A stretch of DNA of 64,000 nucleotides. Source: Dyella sp. C9 (GTDB taxonomy: Bacteria; Pseudomonadota; Gammaproteobacteria; Xanthomonadales; Rhodanobacteraceae). Where the stretch lies: contig NZ_QIRF01000021.1 of the NCBI RefSeq assembly GCF_003332825.1, positions 1 through 64,000 of the forward strand. Direction: 5' to 3'. The notes under the pieces are model-generated. The model searched no databases and was not told where the DNA came from. It saw only the letters and a program-made list of their open reading frames with translations. Shown piece after piece: positions 1 through 8,490 of the stretch. Position 1 is the stretch's first letter, and each line of letters begins with the position of its first letter. A program made the translations under genes and the position numbers.

Positions 1-184
<184 letters not shown>

Positions 185-188
185 CCAC

Positions 189-824
189 TCAATGCCGCGG
201 GGTATTGAGCAAGGTCATGACCGCGGCACGCGCCTCGTCCACGCCGGTACGTGCCTGCGAGGAAAAAACCTGCGCCGTCGCCTGCGTACCGCTGGCCGCC
301 AGCTCCTTGCGCAGGGTCGCCAGCGCCTGTGCCGCCTGGTTCCGCGACAATTTGTCCGCCTTGGTCAGCAGCACGTGGCAAGGCAGCTGCGTGGCGAAGC
401 AGAACTCCAGCATCATGCGATCGAAGTCCTTGAGCGGATGGCGAATATCGGCGATCAGCACCACGCCGCGCAGGCTCTGCCGGCGGTGCAGATAGGCGTC
501 GATCTCCTGCTTCCAGTGCTCGCGAAGCTCCTCCGGCACCTTGGCGTAGCCGTAGCCAGGCAGGTCGATGAGGCGTGCCGACAGCGGTGCCAGGCCCTCT
601 CCCTGCACCAGCGGAGGCAGCGAAAACGCCACCATCTGCTGCGTGCGACCGGGCGTTTTGGACGTGCGCGCAAGCCCACGATGACCAGTCAAGGTATTGA
701 GCGCACTGGACTTGCCCGCGTTGGAGCGGCCAGCGAACGCCACCTCCGCGCCATGGTCCGGCGGAAGCTGTGAAATGCGGTGGGCAGCCAGTACAAACTG
801 GGCGCCTTGTAGGGGGTTGGACAT
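189..824 (-). CDS. engB: Ribosome-biogenesis GTPase EngB/YsxC
   Basis: Predicted 211-aa TrmE-Era-like GTPase needed for late assembly of the large ribosomal subunit. Visible motifs are the P-loop GRSNAGKS (residues 32-39), the G3 motif DLPGYG, and a G4 TKAD motif. The length is typical of EngB. The open frame runs further upstream, but the family start MSNPLQ at 824 is the sensible one; the upstream extension has no homology character and crosses the promoter of the divergent cytochrome gene. The C-terminus is complete even though it ends beside the C-tract. A gene of this family next to cytochrome c4 is a familiar arrangement in Xanthomonadales and pseudomonads (family knowledge). Confidence 0.96.
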   Translation of the reverse strand: MSNPLQGAQFVLAAHRISQLPPDHGAEVAFAGRSNAGKSSALNTLTGHRGLARTSKTPGRTQQMVAFSLPPLVQGEGLAPLSARLIDLPGYGYAKVPEELREHWKQEIDAYLHRRQSLRGVVLIADIRHPLKDFDRMMLEFCFATQLPCHVLLTKADKLSRNQAAQALATLRKELAASGTQATAQVFSSQARTGVDEARAAVMTLLNTPRH

Positions 825-827
825 GGT

Positions 828-856
828 TTGACCAGCTAGGGTGGCGCAGAGATAAT
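828..856 (+). promoter_or_regulatory. Sigma70-type promoter for cytochrome c4
   Basis: TTGACC (828-833) and GATAAT (851-856) are separated by exactly 17 bases. Each matches the consensus at 5 of 6 positions. The predicted start of transcription near 863 leaves a leader of about 70 nt before the ATG at 935. The -35 box lies just 4 bases outside the engB start codon. Confidence 0.75.
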
Positions 857-934
857 CCGGGAGTTTCTGCCAGTTGCGGACGTGCCGGCCAGCGCGGACC
901 GTGCAGCCATAGCAGTTTTTCGGGAGACAAGTGT

Positions 935-1705
935 ATGAGTTTTCGGCCCGCCGGTTTTCGGCTCGCTGTAGTTCGTTATGCCGTAGTCCTCGTCTTTGCG
1001 ATGTCTTCCAGCCTGGTGCTCGCCCAGGAAGCCAAGGCACCTGCACCCGCAACCTCCACCGCCACGCCGACAACCGCCGCCTCGGCCGAACATCCCGCCG
1101 AAGCCACCGCCGCCGTGAAGCCCGGCGACGCCACCGCGGGCGCCGGCAAGGCTGCCGTCTGCGGCGCCTGCCATGGCATGGATGGCAACTCCACAGACCC
1201 GCAGTACCCGAAGCTGGCCGGCCAGCACGAGTCCTACATCGTGCACCAGCTCACCAGCTTCAAGAGCGGCAAGCGCCAGAACCCGATCATGCTGGGCATG
1301 GCCACGCCGCTGTCCGAGCAGGACATGCACGACATCGGCGCCTATTTCGCCAGCAAGAGCGCCCTGCCGGGCGTGGCCGACCAGGTGCTGGTCGAGCGCG
1401 GCGAGCAGCTCTATCGCCAGGGCGACACCGCCAAGGGTGTGCCGGCCTGCATGGCTTGCCACAGCATCGACGGCCGCGGCAATCCCGGCGCGATGTATCC
1501 GGAGCTGACCAGCCAGCACGCGCAGTACATCGAGGCCACGCTGAAGGCCTGGCATGACGGCACCACCTGGGGCGATGATGCGCACGCGCAGATCATGCCG
1601 GGCATCGCCAAGAAGCTGGACGAAAAGGACATCGCCGCTGTTGCCAGCTATATCGAGGGCCTGCATGCGTCGGACGGCGCATCCGGTGCCAGCGCCGCGA
1701 AGTAA
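935..1705 (+). CDS. Di-haem cytochrome c4
   Basis: Predicted 256-aa periplasmic electron carrier. A signal peptide covers about residues 1-30 (hydrophobic core then VLAQ). An Ala/Pro/Thr-rich spacer follows, then two cytochrome c domains with haem motifs CGACH (76-80) and CMACH (172-176), each followed by a conserved ...DG..G/N stretch. Cytochrome c4 usually passes electrons from the bc1 complex to terminal oxidases; the aa3 oxidase genes at 47-51 kb are plausible partners (inference). ATG 935 is preferred over the longer frame because it starts the signal peptide and has a purine-rich GGGAGA site just upstream. The Ala/Pro spacer is longer than in classical c4. Confidence 0.95.
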   Translation: MSFRPAGFRLAVVRYAVVLVFAMSSSLVLAQEAKAPAPATSTATPTTAASAEHPAEATAAVKPGDATAGAGKAAVCGACHGMDGNSTDPQYPKLAGQHESYIVHQLTSFKSGKRQNPIMLGMATPLSEQDMHDIGAYFASKSALPGVADQVLVERGEQLYRQGDTAKGVPACMACHSIDGRGNPGAMYPELTSQHAQYIEATLKAWHDGTTWGDDAHAQIMPGIAKKLDEKDIAAVASYIEGLHASDGASGASAAK

Positions 1706-1713
1706 TCACCTTC

Positions 1714-1740
1714 GACACGCCGGCCCCAGGCCGGCGTGTC
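1714..1740 (+). terminator. Strong hairpin after cytochrome c4, no T-tract
   Basis: GACACGCCGGCC (1714-1725) and its exact reverse complement (1729-1740) flank a CCA loop, 8 bases after the cytochrome stop codon. No T-run follows, so it may act as an mRNA 3' stabiliser or partial terminator before the dsbA genes. Confidence 0.6.
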
Positions 1741-1778
1741 CGTTCCAAGCCCGACCCGAATAAGTACCGAGGACCACC

Positions 1779-2648
1779 ATGCTGAAGCGTTTGTCGTTCC
1801 TGTGCGCCGCCCTGCTCGCCGTTTCGGCCTGCAGCAACAACAACGACAACAGCAGCACGACGCCCCCGCCGGCGCCGGCACCAGCCGCCACGGCGCCTGC
1901 CGCACAGCCGCCCGCGGCGTCGACGGCCGCCGCTCCGGCGGCTGCCAGCACGGCCGCCCCGGCCAGCGCAGGCACGACTGCCGCTGCTCCGGCCCCAGCG
2001 CCCGCACCGGCGACGCCGTTCGTCGACGACGGCAAGTGGGTGGAAGGCAAGAACTACTACCGCATCGATCCGGTGCAGCCCAAGCTCACCAACACCGACA
2101 AGGTGGAAGTGGTCGAGGTGTTCTCGTACGGCTGCCCGGCCTGCAACCAGTTCCATCCGGTGATGAACAAGCTGGTGCAGGAGCTGCCGTCCAATGCCGT
2201 GATGGCCTACCTGCCGGCCTCGTTCATGCCGCAGGAGAACTGGCCGATGCTGCAGCGCGCCTACCTCACCGCGCAGGCGCTGGGCGTGGCCGACAAGGCC
2301 AATGACGCGATGTACGACGCCGTGTGGAAGACCAACGAGCTGAGCGCGATGGCGCCCGGCGGCCGCGGCCTGAAGCCCTCGTCCGCGCTGCCCTCGCTGG
2401 ACGATGCCGCCAAGGTGTACGCCAAGTTCGGCGCCGACCCGAAGGAATTCGCAGCCGTGGCCAACTCCTTCACCATCAACACCAAGGTGAAGCGCTCGGA
2501 TGAACTGGTGAAGGCCTACGGTGTCGAAGGCACGCCGACCATCATCATCGACGGCAAGTACCGCCTTGACCGCGGCTCGGCCGGCGGTGACGAGCAGACC
2601 ATCGAGCTGGTCAAGTGGCTGGTGTCGAAGGAAGCGGCCGGCAAGTAA
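1779..2648 (+). CDS. DsbA-family thiol:disulfide interchange lipoprotein
   Basis: Predicted 289-aa thioredoxin-fold oxidoreductase facing the periplasm. The N-terminus is a lipoprotein signal with the lipobox cysteine at residue 18 (LAVSAC). An unusually long linker (about 19-80) made almost only of Ala, Pro, Thr and Ser follows. The DsbA domain carries the active-site CPAC (119-122) and a cis-proline segment GTPT before a DGKYR strand near the C-terminus. CPAC rather than the E. coli CPHC suggests a shifted redox potential (inference). A second dsbA-like gene starts 44 bases downstream in the same direction, so the two are probably co-transcribed. Which partner proteins it oxidises cannot be read from sequence. 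Confidence 0.92.
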   Translation: MLKRLSFLCAALLAVSACSNNNDNSSTTPPPAPAPAATAPAAQPPAASTAAAPAAASTAAPASAGTTAAAPAPAPAPATPFVDDGKWVEGKNYYRIDPVQPKLTNTDKVEVVEVFSYGCPACNQFHPVMNKLVQELPSNAVMAYLPASFMPQENWPMLQRAYLTAQALGVADKANDAMYDAVWKTNELSAMAPGGRGLKPSSALPSLDDAAKVYAKFGADPKEFAAVANSFTINTKVKRSDELVKAYGVEGTPTIIIDGKYRLDRGSAGGDEQTIELVKWLVSKEAAGK

Positions 2649-2692
2649 GCCCGCAGCACACCGCCCAACCGAGCCCAGAGAGTATCGATTTC

Positions 2693-3346
2693 ATGTTCAA
2701 GCGTTTCGCCCCCGTGCGCATGCTGGCCCTGCTGGCCGGCCTGCTGCTGGCAACGGCCTGCACGGCCACCGGCTCCAATGAGCCGGCGCCCTACACCGAA
2801 GGCACCGAGTACGTGACCATCGACGGCCCGGCACAGCGCGACAGCAGCGCCGGCAAGGTCGAGGTGGTGGAGATCTTCTCCTACGGCTGCATCCACTGCG
2901 CGCACTTCGCGCCGATCGCCGACCAGATGCGCAAGCAACTGCCGGCGGGCGTCGTGTTCAAGCTGGTGCCGGCCGCCTTCAACGACGAGTGGGTGCCGTA
3001 CGCCCGCGCCTACTACGCGGCCGAGAAGCTGGGCGTGGTCGACCAGACCCACCTGGCCCTGTTCAAGGCCAAGTTCGACGATCACTACCCGATCTCGACG
3101 CTCGACGAGCTGGCCGACTTCTATGCCAGCCATGGCGTGAAGCGCGACGACTTCATGCGCATCGCCACCTCCGACGAGGTCACCGAGCAGATCCGCAAGG
3201 ATGCCGCGCTGGTGCAGAAGTGGCAGGTGGACGGCACCCCGACCATCGTGGTCGACGGCAAGTACCGCAGCGCCAACGTGAAGACCCTGGACCAGCTGTC
3301 CGCCCTCACCATCTGGCTGGCCAAGCGCGAGCTGGCCGGCAAGTAA
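2693..3346 (+). CDS. dsbA: DsbA-family thiol:disulfide interchange protein
   Basis: Predicted 217-aa periplasmic disulfide oxidoreductase. The signal contains a lipobox-like LATAC with Cys23, so it too may be a lipoprotein. The active site is CIHC (66-69) in the context FSYGCIHCAHF, and the cis-Pro loop is GTPTIVVDGKYR. Paralogous to the gene just upstream but without the long Ala/Pro linker. ATG 2693 is chosen because it begins the signal sequence; the open frame extends back into the upstream gene's 3' end without sense. Tandem dsbA genes are common in xanthomonads (family knowledge). CIHC is closer to the strongly oxidising CPHC type, so this is the likelier general oxidase of the two (inference). 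Confidence 0.93.
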   Translation: MFKRFAPVRMLALLAGLLLATACTATGSNEPAPYTEGTEYVTIDGPAQRDSSAGKVEVVEIFSYGCIHCAHFAPIADQMRKQLPAGVVFKLVPAAFNDEWVPYARAYYAAEKLGVVDQTHLALFKAKFDDHYPISTLDELADFYASHGVKRDDFMRIATSDEVTEQIRKDAALVQKWQVDGTPTIVVDGKYRSANVKTLDQLSALTIWLAKRELAGK

Positions 3347-3391
3347 GCCGGCACGGGGGCGTTCCGCAGGAACTTCCCCCGCGTTCACAAG

Positions 3392-3466
3392 CGGGCGGGC
3401 ATGCTTTGCAACCGGCCGCCACCCCAGGGGTGGTGGCCACCCTTCTGCAACTACCCTGCCCGCCCG
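3392..3466 (+). promoter_or_regulatory. Nested hairpin abutting the start codon of the next gene
   Basis: A perfect 10-bp outer stem pairs 3392-3401 (CGGGCGGGCA) with 3457-3466, ending on the base before ATG 3467. Inside it, 3414-3425 (GGCCGCCACCCC) pairs with 3427-3438 with one G-U. No T-tract follows. It could be the end of the dsb transcript or a translational control element for the hydrolase gene. Confidence 0.5.
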
Positions 3467-4267
3467 ATGAATCGCGCCGATCCACCCGCCCCCGAGCGTC
3501 GTCTCCGCCTGTTGAGCTGCAACATCCTGGCCGGCGCCAGCGTGCAGCGCTACAGCGAATACGTCACCCGCAGCCTCAACCAGGTACTGCCCGGGCGCAG
3601 CAAGCTGGACAACCTGGACCGGCTGGCCGAAGTGCTGCCCCAGTTCGACGTGATCGGCCTGCAGGAGGCCGACGCCGGCAGCCTGCGTTCGGGCTTCCTC
3701 AACCAGACGCGTTATCTCGCCGAGGCGGCGGGCATGCCGTTCTGGAGCCATCAGCCCAACCGGGCCATGGCGCGCCTGGCGCACTCGGCCAACGGTCTGA
3801 TCAGCCGGCTGGAACCCACCAGCGTGCTCGACTACCCGCTGCCCAGTCGCATCCCCGGTCGCGGCGCACTGCTGGCGCGCTTCGGCGAGGGCAAGGACGC
3901 GCTGGCGGTGATGATCGCCCATCTGTCGCTGAGCGCCCCCGCGCGCGCCAAGCAGCTGGGACTGATCGGCGAAGTGCTGCAGGACTACCCGCATGCGGTG
4001 CTGATGGGCGACCTCAACACCGACGTGCGCAGCGCCGAGATGAAGCACCTGTTCGCCAGGTCCAGCCTGGTGCCACCGCACCAGGCGACGCCTACCTTCC
4101 CCAGCTGGAAGCCGCGCCGCGCACTCGACCACATCCTCACCTCCGAAGCGATCCAGCTCGACAAGGTGTGGGCGCTGCCGCAGGCTTTCTCCGACCACCT
4201 GCCGCTGGCGGCAGAAATCCGCCTGCCCGGCGGCATTGCTCCCCGACCTCACCGACTGCGCCGATGA
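3467..4267 (+). CDS. Endonuclease/exonuclease/phosphatase (EEP) family protein
   Basis: Predicted 266-aa cytoplasmic metal-dependent phosphoesterase of the DNase I-like fold. EEP landmarks are visible in order: SCNIL near residue 19 (metal/Asn), QEAD with Glu67, an HLSLS segment, GDLNTD (catalytic Asp/Asn), and a C-terminal SDHLPL with the catalytic His. No signal peptide is seen. The frame opens upstream at 3401, but 3467 is the first ATG giving a protein that begins just before the fold; it has no clear Shine-Dalgarno and its start is flanked by a hairpin. The substrate (nucleic acid, inositol phosphate or lipid) cannot be assigned. Its ATGA stop overlaps the start of the following small gene. 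Confidence 0.85.
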   Translation: MNRADPPAPERRLRLLSCNILAGASVQRYSEYVTRSLNQVLPGRSKLDNLDRLAEVLPQFDVIGLQEADAGSLRSGFLNQTRYLAEAAGMPFWSHQPNRAMARLAHSANGLISRLEPTSVLDYPLPSRIPGRGALLARFGEGKDALAVMIAHLSLSAPARAKQLGLIGEVLQDYPHAVLMGDLNTDVRSAEMKHLFARSSLVPPHQATPTFPSWKPRRALDHILTSEAIQLDKVWALPQAFSDHLPLAAEIRLPGGIAPRPHRLRR

Positions 4268-4692
4268 AGCGATTCCTTACCCTCGTTCTGCCCTGGCTGC
4301 TGGTGCTGGCCGTCGGCGCCTGCGCCTGCCTGCTCCGTTATGGGCTGGTGGAATCGGCCGATGTGGCCCGTGCCTGCGAAGCGAGCCACACGCTGGCCTG
4401 CGACCTGCGCCACTGGACCGTGCTCGGCTTCATCACCGGCAACATCTTCAACTGGCCGATCGGCATCTTCGGCTGGGTGGCGATGGCTGCCACCGTGCTG
4501 GCCCTGCGCTGGCCGCGGCTGACGCTGGCCACGCTGGCTACGGCGACCGGCCTGTTCGCCGTGGTGCTGTATTGCTTCGTGCCCGGCGCGCTCGCGCTAC
4601 TGGCCGGCAGCCTGCGCCTGGTGCGACTGCAGGCGGGCGGCGCGACGCCAACCGATCAGCACCGCGCCACCGAGCGCAAGGTTCACGCCTAG
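4264..4692 (+). CDS. Small conserved-type membrane protein
   Basis: Predicted 142 aa. Translationally coupled to the preceding gene by a 4-base ATGA overlap. Three to four hydrophobic segments are visible: about residues 4-25, a central stretch around 55-80, and 83-115. The loop between the first two is short and Cys-containing (ACEASHTLACDLRH). The C-terminal tail is polar. No family is confidently recognised; the two-cysteine loop between helices could form a disulfide. The last 96 bases overlap the 3' end of the convergent GH17 gene, which is unusual, so either stop or expression level deserves checking. The clean membrane pattern and coupled start argue that it is real. Confidence 0.65.
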   Translation: MKRFLTLVLPWLLVLAVGACACLLRYGLVESADVARACEASHTLACDLRHWTVLGFITGNIFNWPIGIFGWVAMAATVLALRWPRLTLATLATATGLFAVVLYCFVPGALALLAGSLRLVRLQAGGATPTDQHRATERKVHA

Positions 4693-6216
4693 CCACATCC
4701 AGGCCGGCGGGCTGAGCCCAATCTCCTGCGCCACCGCGATGGCCGCCAGCAGCGGCATCAGGCAGCCGAGGAAGCGCTCCTCCACCGAAGGCATGACGCT
4801 GTTGCCCACGTCGAGCACGGCGGCCAGCAGGTAGCCCAGCGCCGGCAGCCAGAACAGGCCCAGCGGGAAGTCGCGGTAGCGACCGTCGAAAGCCAGCAGC
4901 AGGCCGTAGAAGGCCAGGCCGAACAACCACACGAAGCGCACGACCCGGTTGGGCTCGGCACGCGGCGGCACGCCCGCCAGTCGCCCGGCCACCCAGCGCG
5001 CCAGTGTCAGCGACGTGCCCAGCGCGATCACGCACAGCAGGCCGGACAACAGCCACTCGGGCAGATTGCGGCAGGCGTACCACATCTGGCGGAACTGCCA
5101 GGCGAGCGCCGTGCCGCTGGCAAAGCCCGCCAGCAACAGCGCCACGCGGCTGCGCAGGCCGCGCCATTCACGACGCCACAGGCCTGCCAGCACGAACAGC
5201 ACCGCACCGGCGCCACCCGCATACCAGCCCCATAGCCACTGCGGCTCTTCCACCACCGGGCCCTGCATGGAGAACTTGGGCCGTGCGTGCACGTCGAAGA
5301 TGCCCCAGTAGCCGCCCACGGTGCCTTCCTGTTCGCGCTTCCACGGCTGGTCGAAGGCCTCGATCACGTTGTAGGGCATGTCTACGCTGCCGGCATAGCG
5401 CAGGAATTCACGCAGGTAGCGGGCCTCGTTGACCAGGCTCGCCGCCGCACCGCGACGCTGCTTGCCTTCGCTGGGCCAGCCGGTTTCGCCGATCATCACG
5501 GCGCGCCCGGGGAAGCTCGCCTTCACCCGCGCGTACACCTCGGCCACGTGCTGCAACGCGTCGCGCGGCTCGACCGGCTCGTCTTCCCAGTAGGGCAGGA
5601 TGTGGATGGTGATGTAGTCCACCGCCTTGGCCATTTCCGGATAGCGCAGCCAGAACTCCCACACATCGGCATAGGTCACCGGCACATGCGTGTCGTGGAT
5701 GGCGTCGCGCAACTCGGTGACGTACCCGGCCAGTGCCTTGGGCGACTGCTCGCCACGCAGCAGCACTTCGTTGCCCACGATCACGCCACGCAGCACTTCC
5801 GGGTGTGCCTTGGCGGTGGCGATGCCCATCTGCAGCTCGTGTTCGTTGGCCACCGGATCGCGGCCGATCCACACGCCCATCAGCACCTTCATGCCATAGC
5901 GCTGCGCGATCTCCGGCACCGCACTCAGGCCAAAACCCTGCGAATAGGTGCGCACGCAATCGAAGCGCTCGGACAGCGCACGCAGGTCGGCGTCGATGCG
6001 CTCGGGGCTCACGAAAGCATGTGGATCGAGCGGCGTCTCGCCCGGCTTGCGGAACGGTGCATACGACACGCAGGCGATGTGCGCCGTAGGCGTGTCCGGC
6101 AGGGGCACGGGACGACCGATCTGCCACCACCACCAGGCGCCCGACAGCGCGGCAACCAACAGGATGAACCACGCGAGCGGCGCAACACGGGACAGTGGCG
6201 AGGACGTTGGCGACAT
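4597..6216 (-). CDS. GH17-type glucan-active membrane enzyme
   Basis: Predicted 539 aa. One N-terminal membrane anchor (about residues 13-33, ending in WWWWQ) is followed by a periplasmic beta/alpha-barrel resembling glycoside hydrolase family 17. Catalytic-type motifs are GNEVLLR (acid/base Glu) and GETGWPS (nucleophile Glu), both characteristic of GH17. From about residue 330 there are several membrane helices. Proteobacterial proteins of this build are annotated as beta-(1,6)-glucan synthase or beta-1,3-glucosyltransferase and act on osmoregulated periplasmic or cyclic glucans (family knowledge); the exact linkage is not readable here. AGGAAGCGC precedes the ATG. It is divergent from slt across about 190 bases. 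Confidence 0.85.
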   Translation of the reverse strand: MSPTSSPLSRVAPLAWFILLVAALSGAWWWWQIGRPVPLPDTPTAHIACVSYAPFRKPGETPLDPHAFVSPERIDADLRALSERFDCVRTYSQGFGLSAVPEIAQRYGMKVLMGVWIGRDPVANEHELQMGIATAKAHPEVLRGVIVGNEVLLRGEQSPKALAGYVTELRDAIHDTHVPVTYADVWEFWLRYPEMAKAVDYITIHILPYWEDEPVEPRDALQHVAEVYARVKASFPGRAVMIGETGWPSEGKQRRGAAASLVNEARYLREFLRYAGSVDMPYNVIEAFDQPWKREQEGTVGGYWGIFDVHARPKFSMQGPVVEEPQWLWGWYAGGAGAVLFVLAGLWRREWRGLRSRVALLLAGFASGTALAWQFRQMWYACRNLPEWLLSGLLCVIALGTSLTLARWVAGRLAGVPPRAEPNRVVRFVWLFGLAFYGLLLAFDGRYRDFPLGLFWLPALGYLLAAVLDVGNSVMPSVEERFLGCLMPLLAAIAVAQEIGLSPPAWMWLGVNLALGGAVLIGWRRAARLQSHQAQAAGQ

Positions 6217-6403
6217 GCGCTTCCTGGGGACGCGCCGGACGTGGCGCCTCGTGGGTCGCAGATTCTATCAGGCCGCACCGTGCATGCCGTTTCACGCCAC
6301 GCTCAGCGGGCGTTGTCCATGCTGGCGGGCCCCACGCAGCGCGCCGCCCTTCCCCGCGGAGCCCGCGAAGTACACTGCGGCGGGAACGAGATAAGGAGTA
6401 GTC

Positions 6404-8476
6404 ATGTCCCTGCACGCACCGCGGCGCTTCGCCCGACGCCTGCTCATCGTGATGGCCGGCCTGTGCCTGGCCGGCGCCGCCAGCGCGGCCGAGCCCACTC
6501 CCGCCCAGCGCGATGCCTTCAAGGAAGCCTACGCCGTGGCCCAGCAGGGCGGCGACGGCTGGCGCAGCCTGTCCACCGGTCTGCAGGACTATCCGCTCTA
6601 TCCGTACCTGGAAGCGGCCGCGCTCACCCACGACATCCGGCAGATCGACCGCGCGCGGGTGGAGGACTATCTCAAGCGCTACCCCGGACTGATCCCGGCC
6701 AGCGACCTGCGCCGCGACTTCCTCACCGAACTGGCGCGCCGGCAGGACTGGGACAACTTCCTCGCCATGTACCAGCCCGGCCTCGGCGACGCGCTCAGCT
6801 GCAACGCGCTGCAGGCGCAGCTTGCCCGCGGCGCCACGCTGGACTTCAACCGCGACCTCGCCGCCCTGTGGGCCAAGCCCAAGCTGCCCGGCGCCTGCGA
6901 TCCGGTGCTGAGCACCGCGCACGACCAGGGCCTGCTGACCCCGCAACGCGTGTGGGACCGCATCGATGCCGCGGCCGACGCCAACCAGCCCGGCACCGTC
7001 GCCGCGATGGCAGACTGGCTGCCCGCCGATCAGTCGGCCTCGGCGCAACGCATCGCCACGGCCCTGCGCGATCCGAGCGTGGCCACCACGGCCGCGATCC
7101 AGTGGCCCGACACGCCGCGTGACCGGCAGGCCGCCATGCTCGCGCTGGAACGACTTGCACGACGCCAGTCGGTCACCGCCGATATCGCATGGCAGAAGCT
7201 GCAGGACCACTTCAGCTTCTCGCCCGACCAGCGCAACCGCGTGCTGTATGCGCTGGCGCTGTTCCACGCCACCGACTACGACGCCAGCGCGATCTCGCGG
7301 CTGGTCGCGCTGCCGGCCTCGGTACAGACCGACACCAGCCGCGAATGGCGAGTGCGTGCGGCTATTGCGCTGCTGGACTGGCGCGCGGTGCTGGCCGCCA
7401 TCGACGCCATGCCGCCCACCCAGCAACAGGACGGTGAGTGGCGCTGGTTCCGCGCCCGCGCGTTGAGCGAACTGGGCCGCGATGCCGAGGCGCAGCGTGT
7501 GCTCGCCACGCTGGCACAGGAACCGACCTTCTTCGGCTTCCTTGCCGCCGACAAGCTCAACCTGCCCTATGGCATCTGCCAGATCACGCTCAACGGCAAT
7601 CCGCAGCGCGAGCAGGCGCTGCTGTCCAACCGCGGCCTGCTGCGCGCCTTCGAACTGTTTGCCGTAGACATGCCGCGCCAGGCACGTCGCGAATGGACGG
7701 CCGCGCTCGACGGCGCGGATCCGGAAACCACCCGGCTTGCCGTCGACCTGGCCTACCGCCGTGGCTGGTACGACCGCGCGGTATTCACCTTCAACAACGG
7801 CGACGCCCTGCGCTACTACGAGCAGCGCTTCCCGCTGGCCAGCCAGGACGGCCTGGTGCAGCAGGCGCAGGAGGCCGGCATCGATCCGTCGTGGGCCTAC
7901 GCCATCCTGCGCGCCGAGAGTGCGTGGATGCCCGATGCACGCTCTGGCGCCGACGCGCGCGGCCTGATGCAGTTGCTGCCATCCACCGCAGCGCTGGTGG
8001 CCAAGCGCAACGGCATCAGCTGGGGTGGCGGCGACACGCTGTACGACCCAGTGACCAACATCGTGCTGGGCACGCGCTACCTCGCCCAGATGGCCGAGCG
8101 CTTCAATGGCGCGCCATGGCTGGCCAGCGCCGCCTACAACGCCGGCCCCGGCAAGGTCGACCAGTGGCTGGAAGCACGCGGCTCACTGGCGCCGGACCTG
8201 TTCATCGCGACCATTCCGTACAAGGAGACGCGGGAGTATGTGGCACGCGTGATGTCCTTCGCCGTCATCTACGACTGGCGCCAGCACGGCAACGCGGTGA
8301 CCATGTCCGAACGACTGACGCCGATTGGGCAGGCCTATCAACTGCCAGGCAGCGCCAGCCAGCGTAAGCTGGTTACCTGCCCGGTGGTCACACCACCCAC
8401 GCCGGCGGAGGCTGCCAGCGCAGCGCCCGCCAGCAGCCTGGCGCCGCCGCCGGCCGGTTCCAGCGGCACGCGCTGA
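6404..8476 (+). CDS. slt: Soluble lytic murein transglycosylase
   Basis: Predicted 690-aa periplasmic enzyme that cleaves the MurNAc-GlcNAc bond of peptidoglycan to leave 1,6-anhydroMurNAc. A signal peptide (about 1-29, ending ASAAE) precedes a long alpha-helical superhelical ring domain (about 30-480), as in E. coli Slt70. The C-terminal lysozyme-like domain shows the catalytic Glu in ILRAESAW, then ARGLMQLLP, AxxYNAGPGKV and a TREYV segment. The length is slightly greater than Slt70 (about 645) owing to a Pro/Ala-rich tail. AAGGAG sits 7 bases before the ATG. It heads a same-strand run with the SDR and cca genes, 14 bases before the SDR gene. Confidence 0.94.
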   Translation: MSLHAPRRFARRLLIVMAGLCLAGAASAAEPTPAQRDAFKEAYAVAQQGGDGWRSLSTGLQDYPLYPYLEAAALTHDIRQIDRARVEDYLKRYPGLIPASDLRRDFLTELARRQDWDNFLAMYQPGLGDALSCNALQAQLARGATLDFNRDLAALWAKPKLPGACDPVLSTAHDQGLLTPQRVWDRIDAAADANQPGTVAAMADWLPADQSASAQRIATALRDPSVATTAAIQWPDTPRDRQAAMLALERLARRQSVTADIAWQKLQDHFSFSPDQRNRVLYALALFHATDYDASAISRLVALPASVQTDTSREWRVRAAIALLDWRAVLAAIDAMPPTQQQDGEWRWFRARALSELGRDAEAQRVLATLAQEPTFFGFLAADKLNLPYGICQITLNGNPQREQALLSNRGLLRAFELFAVDMPRQARREWTAALDGADPETTRLAVDLAYRRGWYDRAVFTFNNGDALRYYEQRFPLASQDGLVQQAQEAGIDPSWAYAILRAESAWMPDARSGADARGLMQLLPSTAALVAKRNGISWGGGDTLYDPVTNIVLGTRYLAQMAERFNGAPWLASAAYNAGPGKVDQWLEARGSLAPDLFIATIPYKETREYVARVMSFAVIYDWRQHGNAVTMSERLTPIGQAYQLPGSASQRKLVTCPVVTPPTPAEAASAAPASSLAPPPAGSSGTR

Positions 8477-8490
8477 AGCGGAGACCACCG

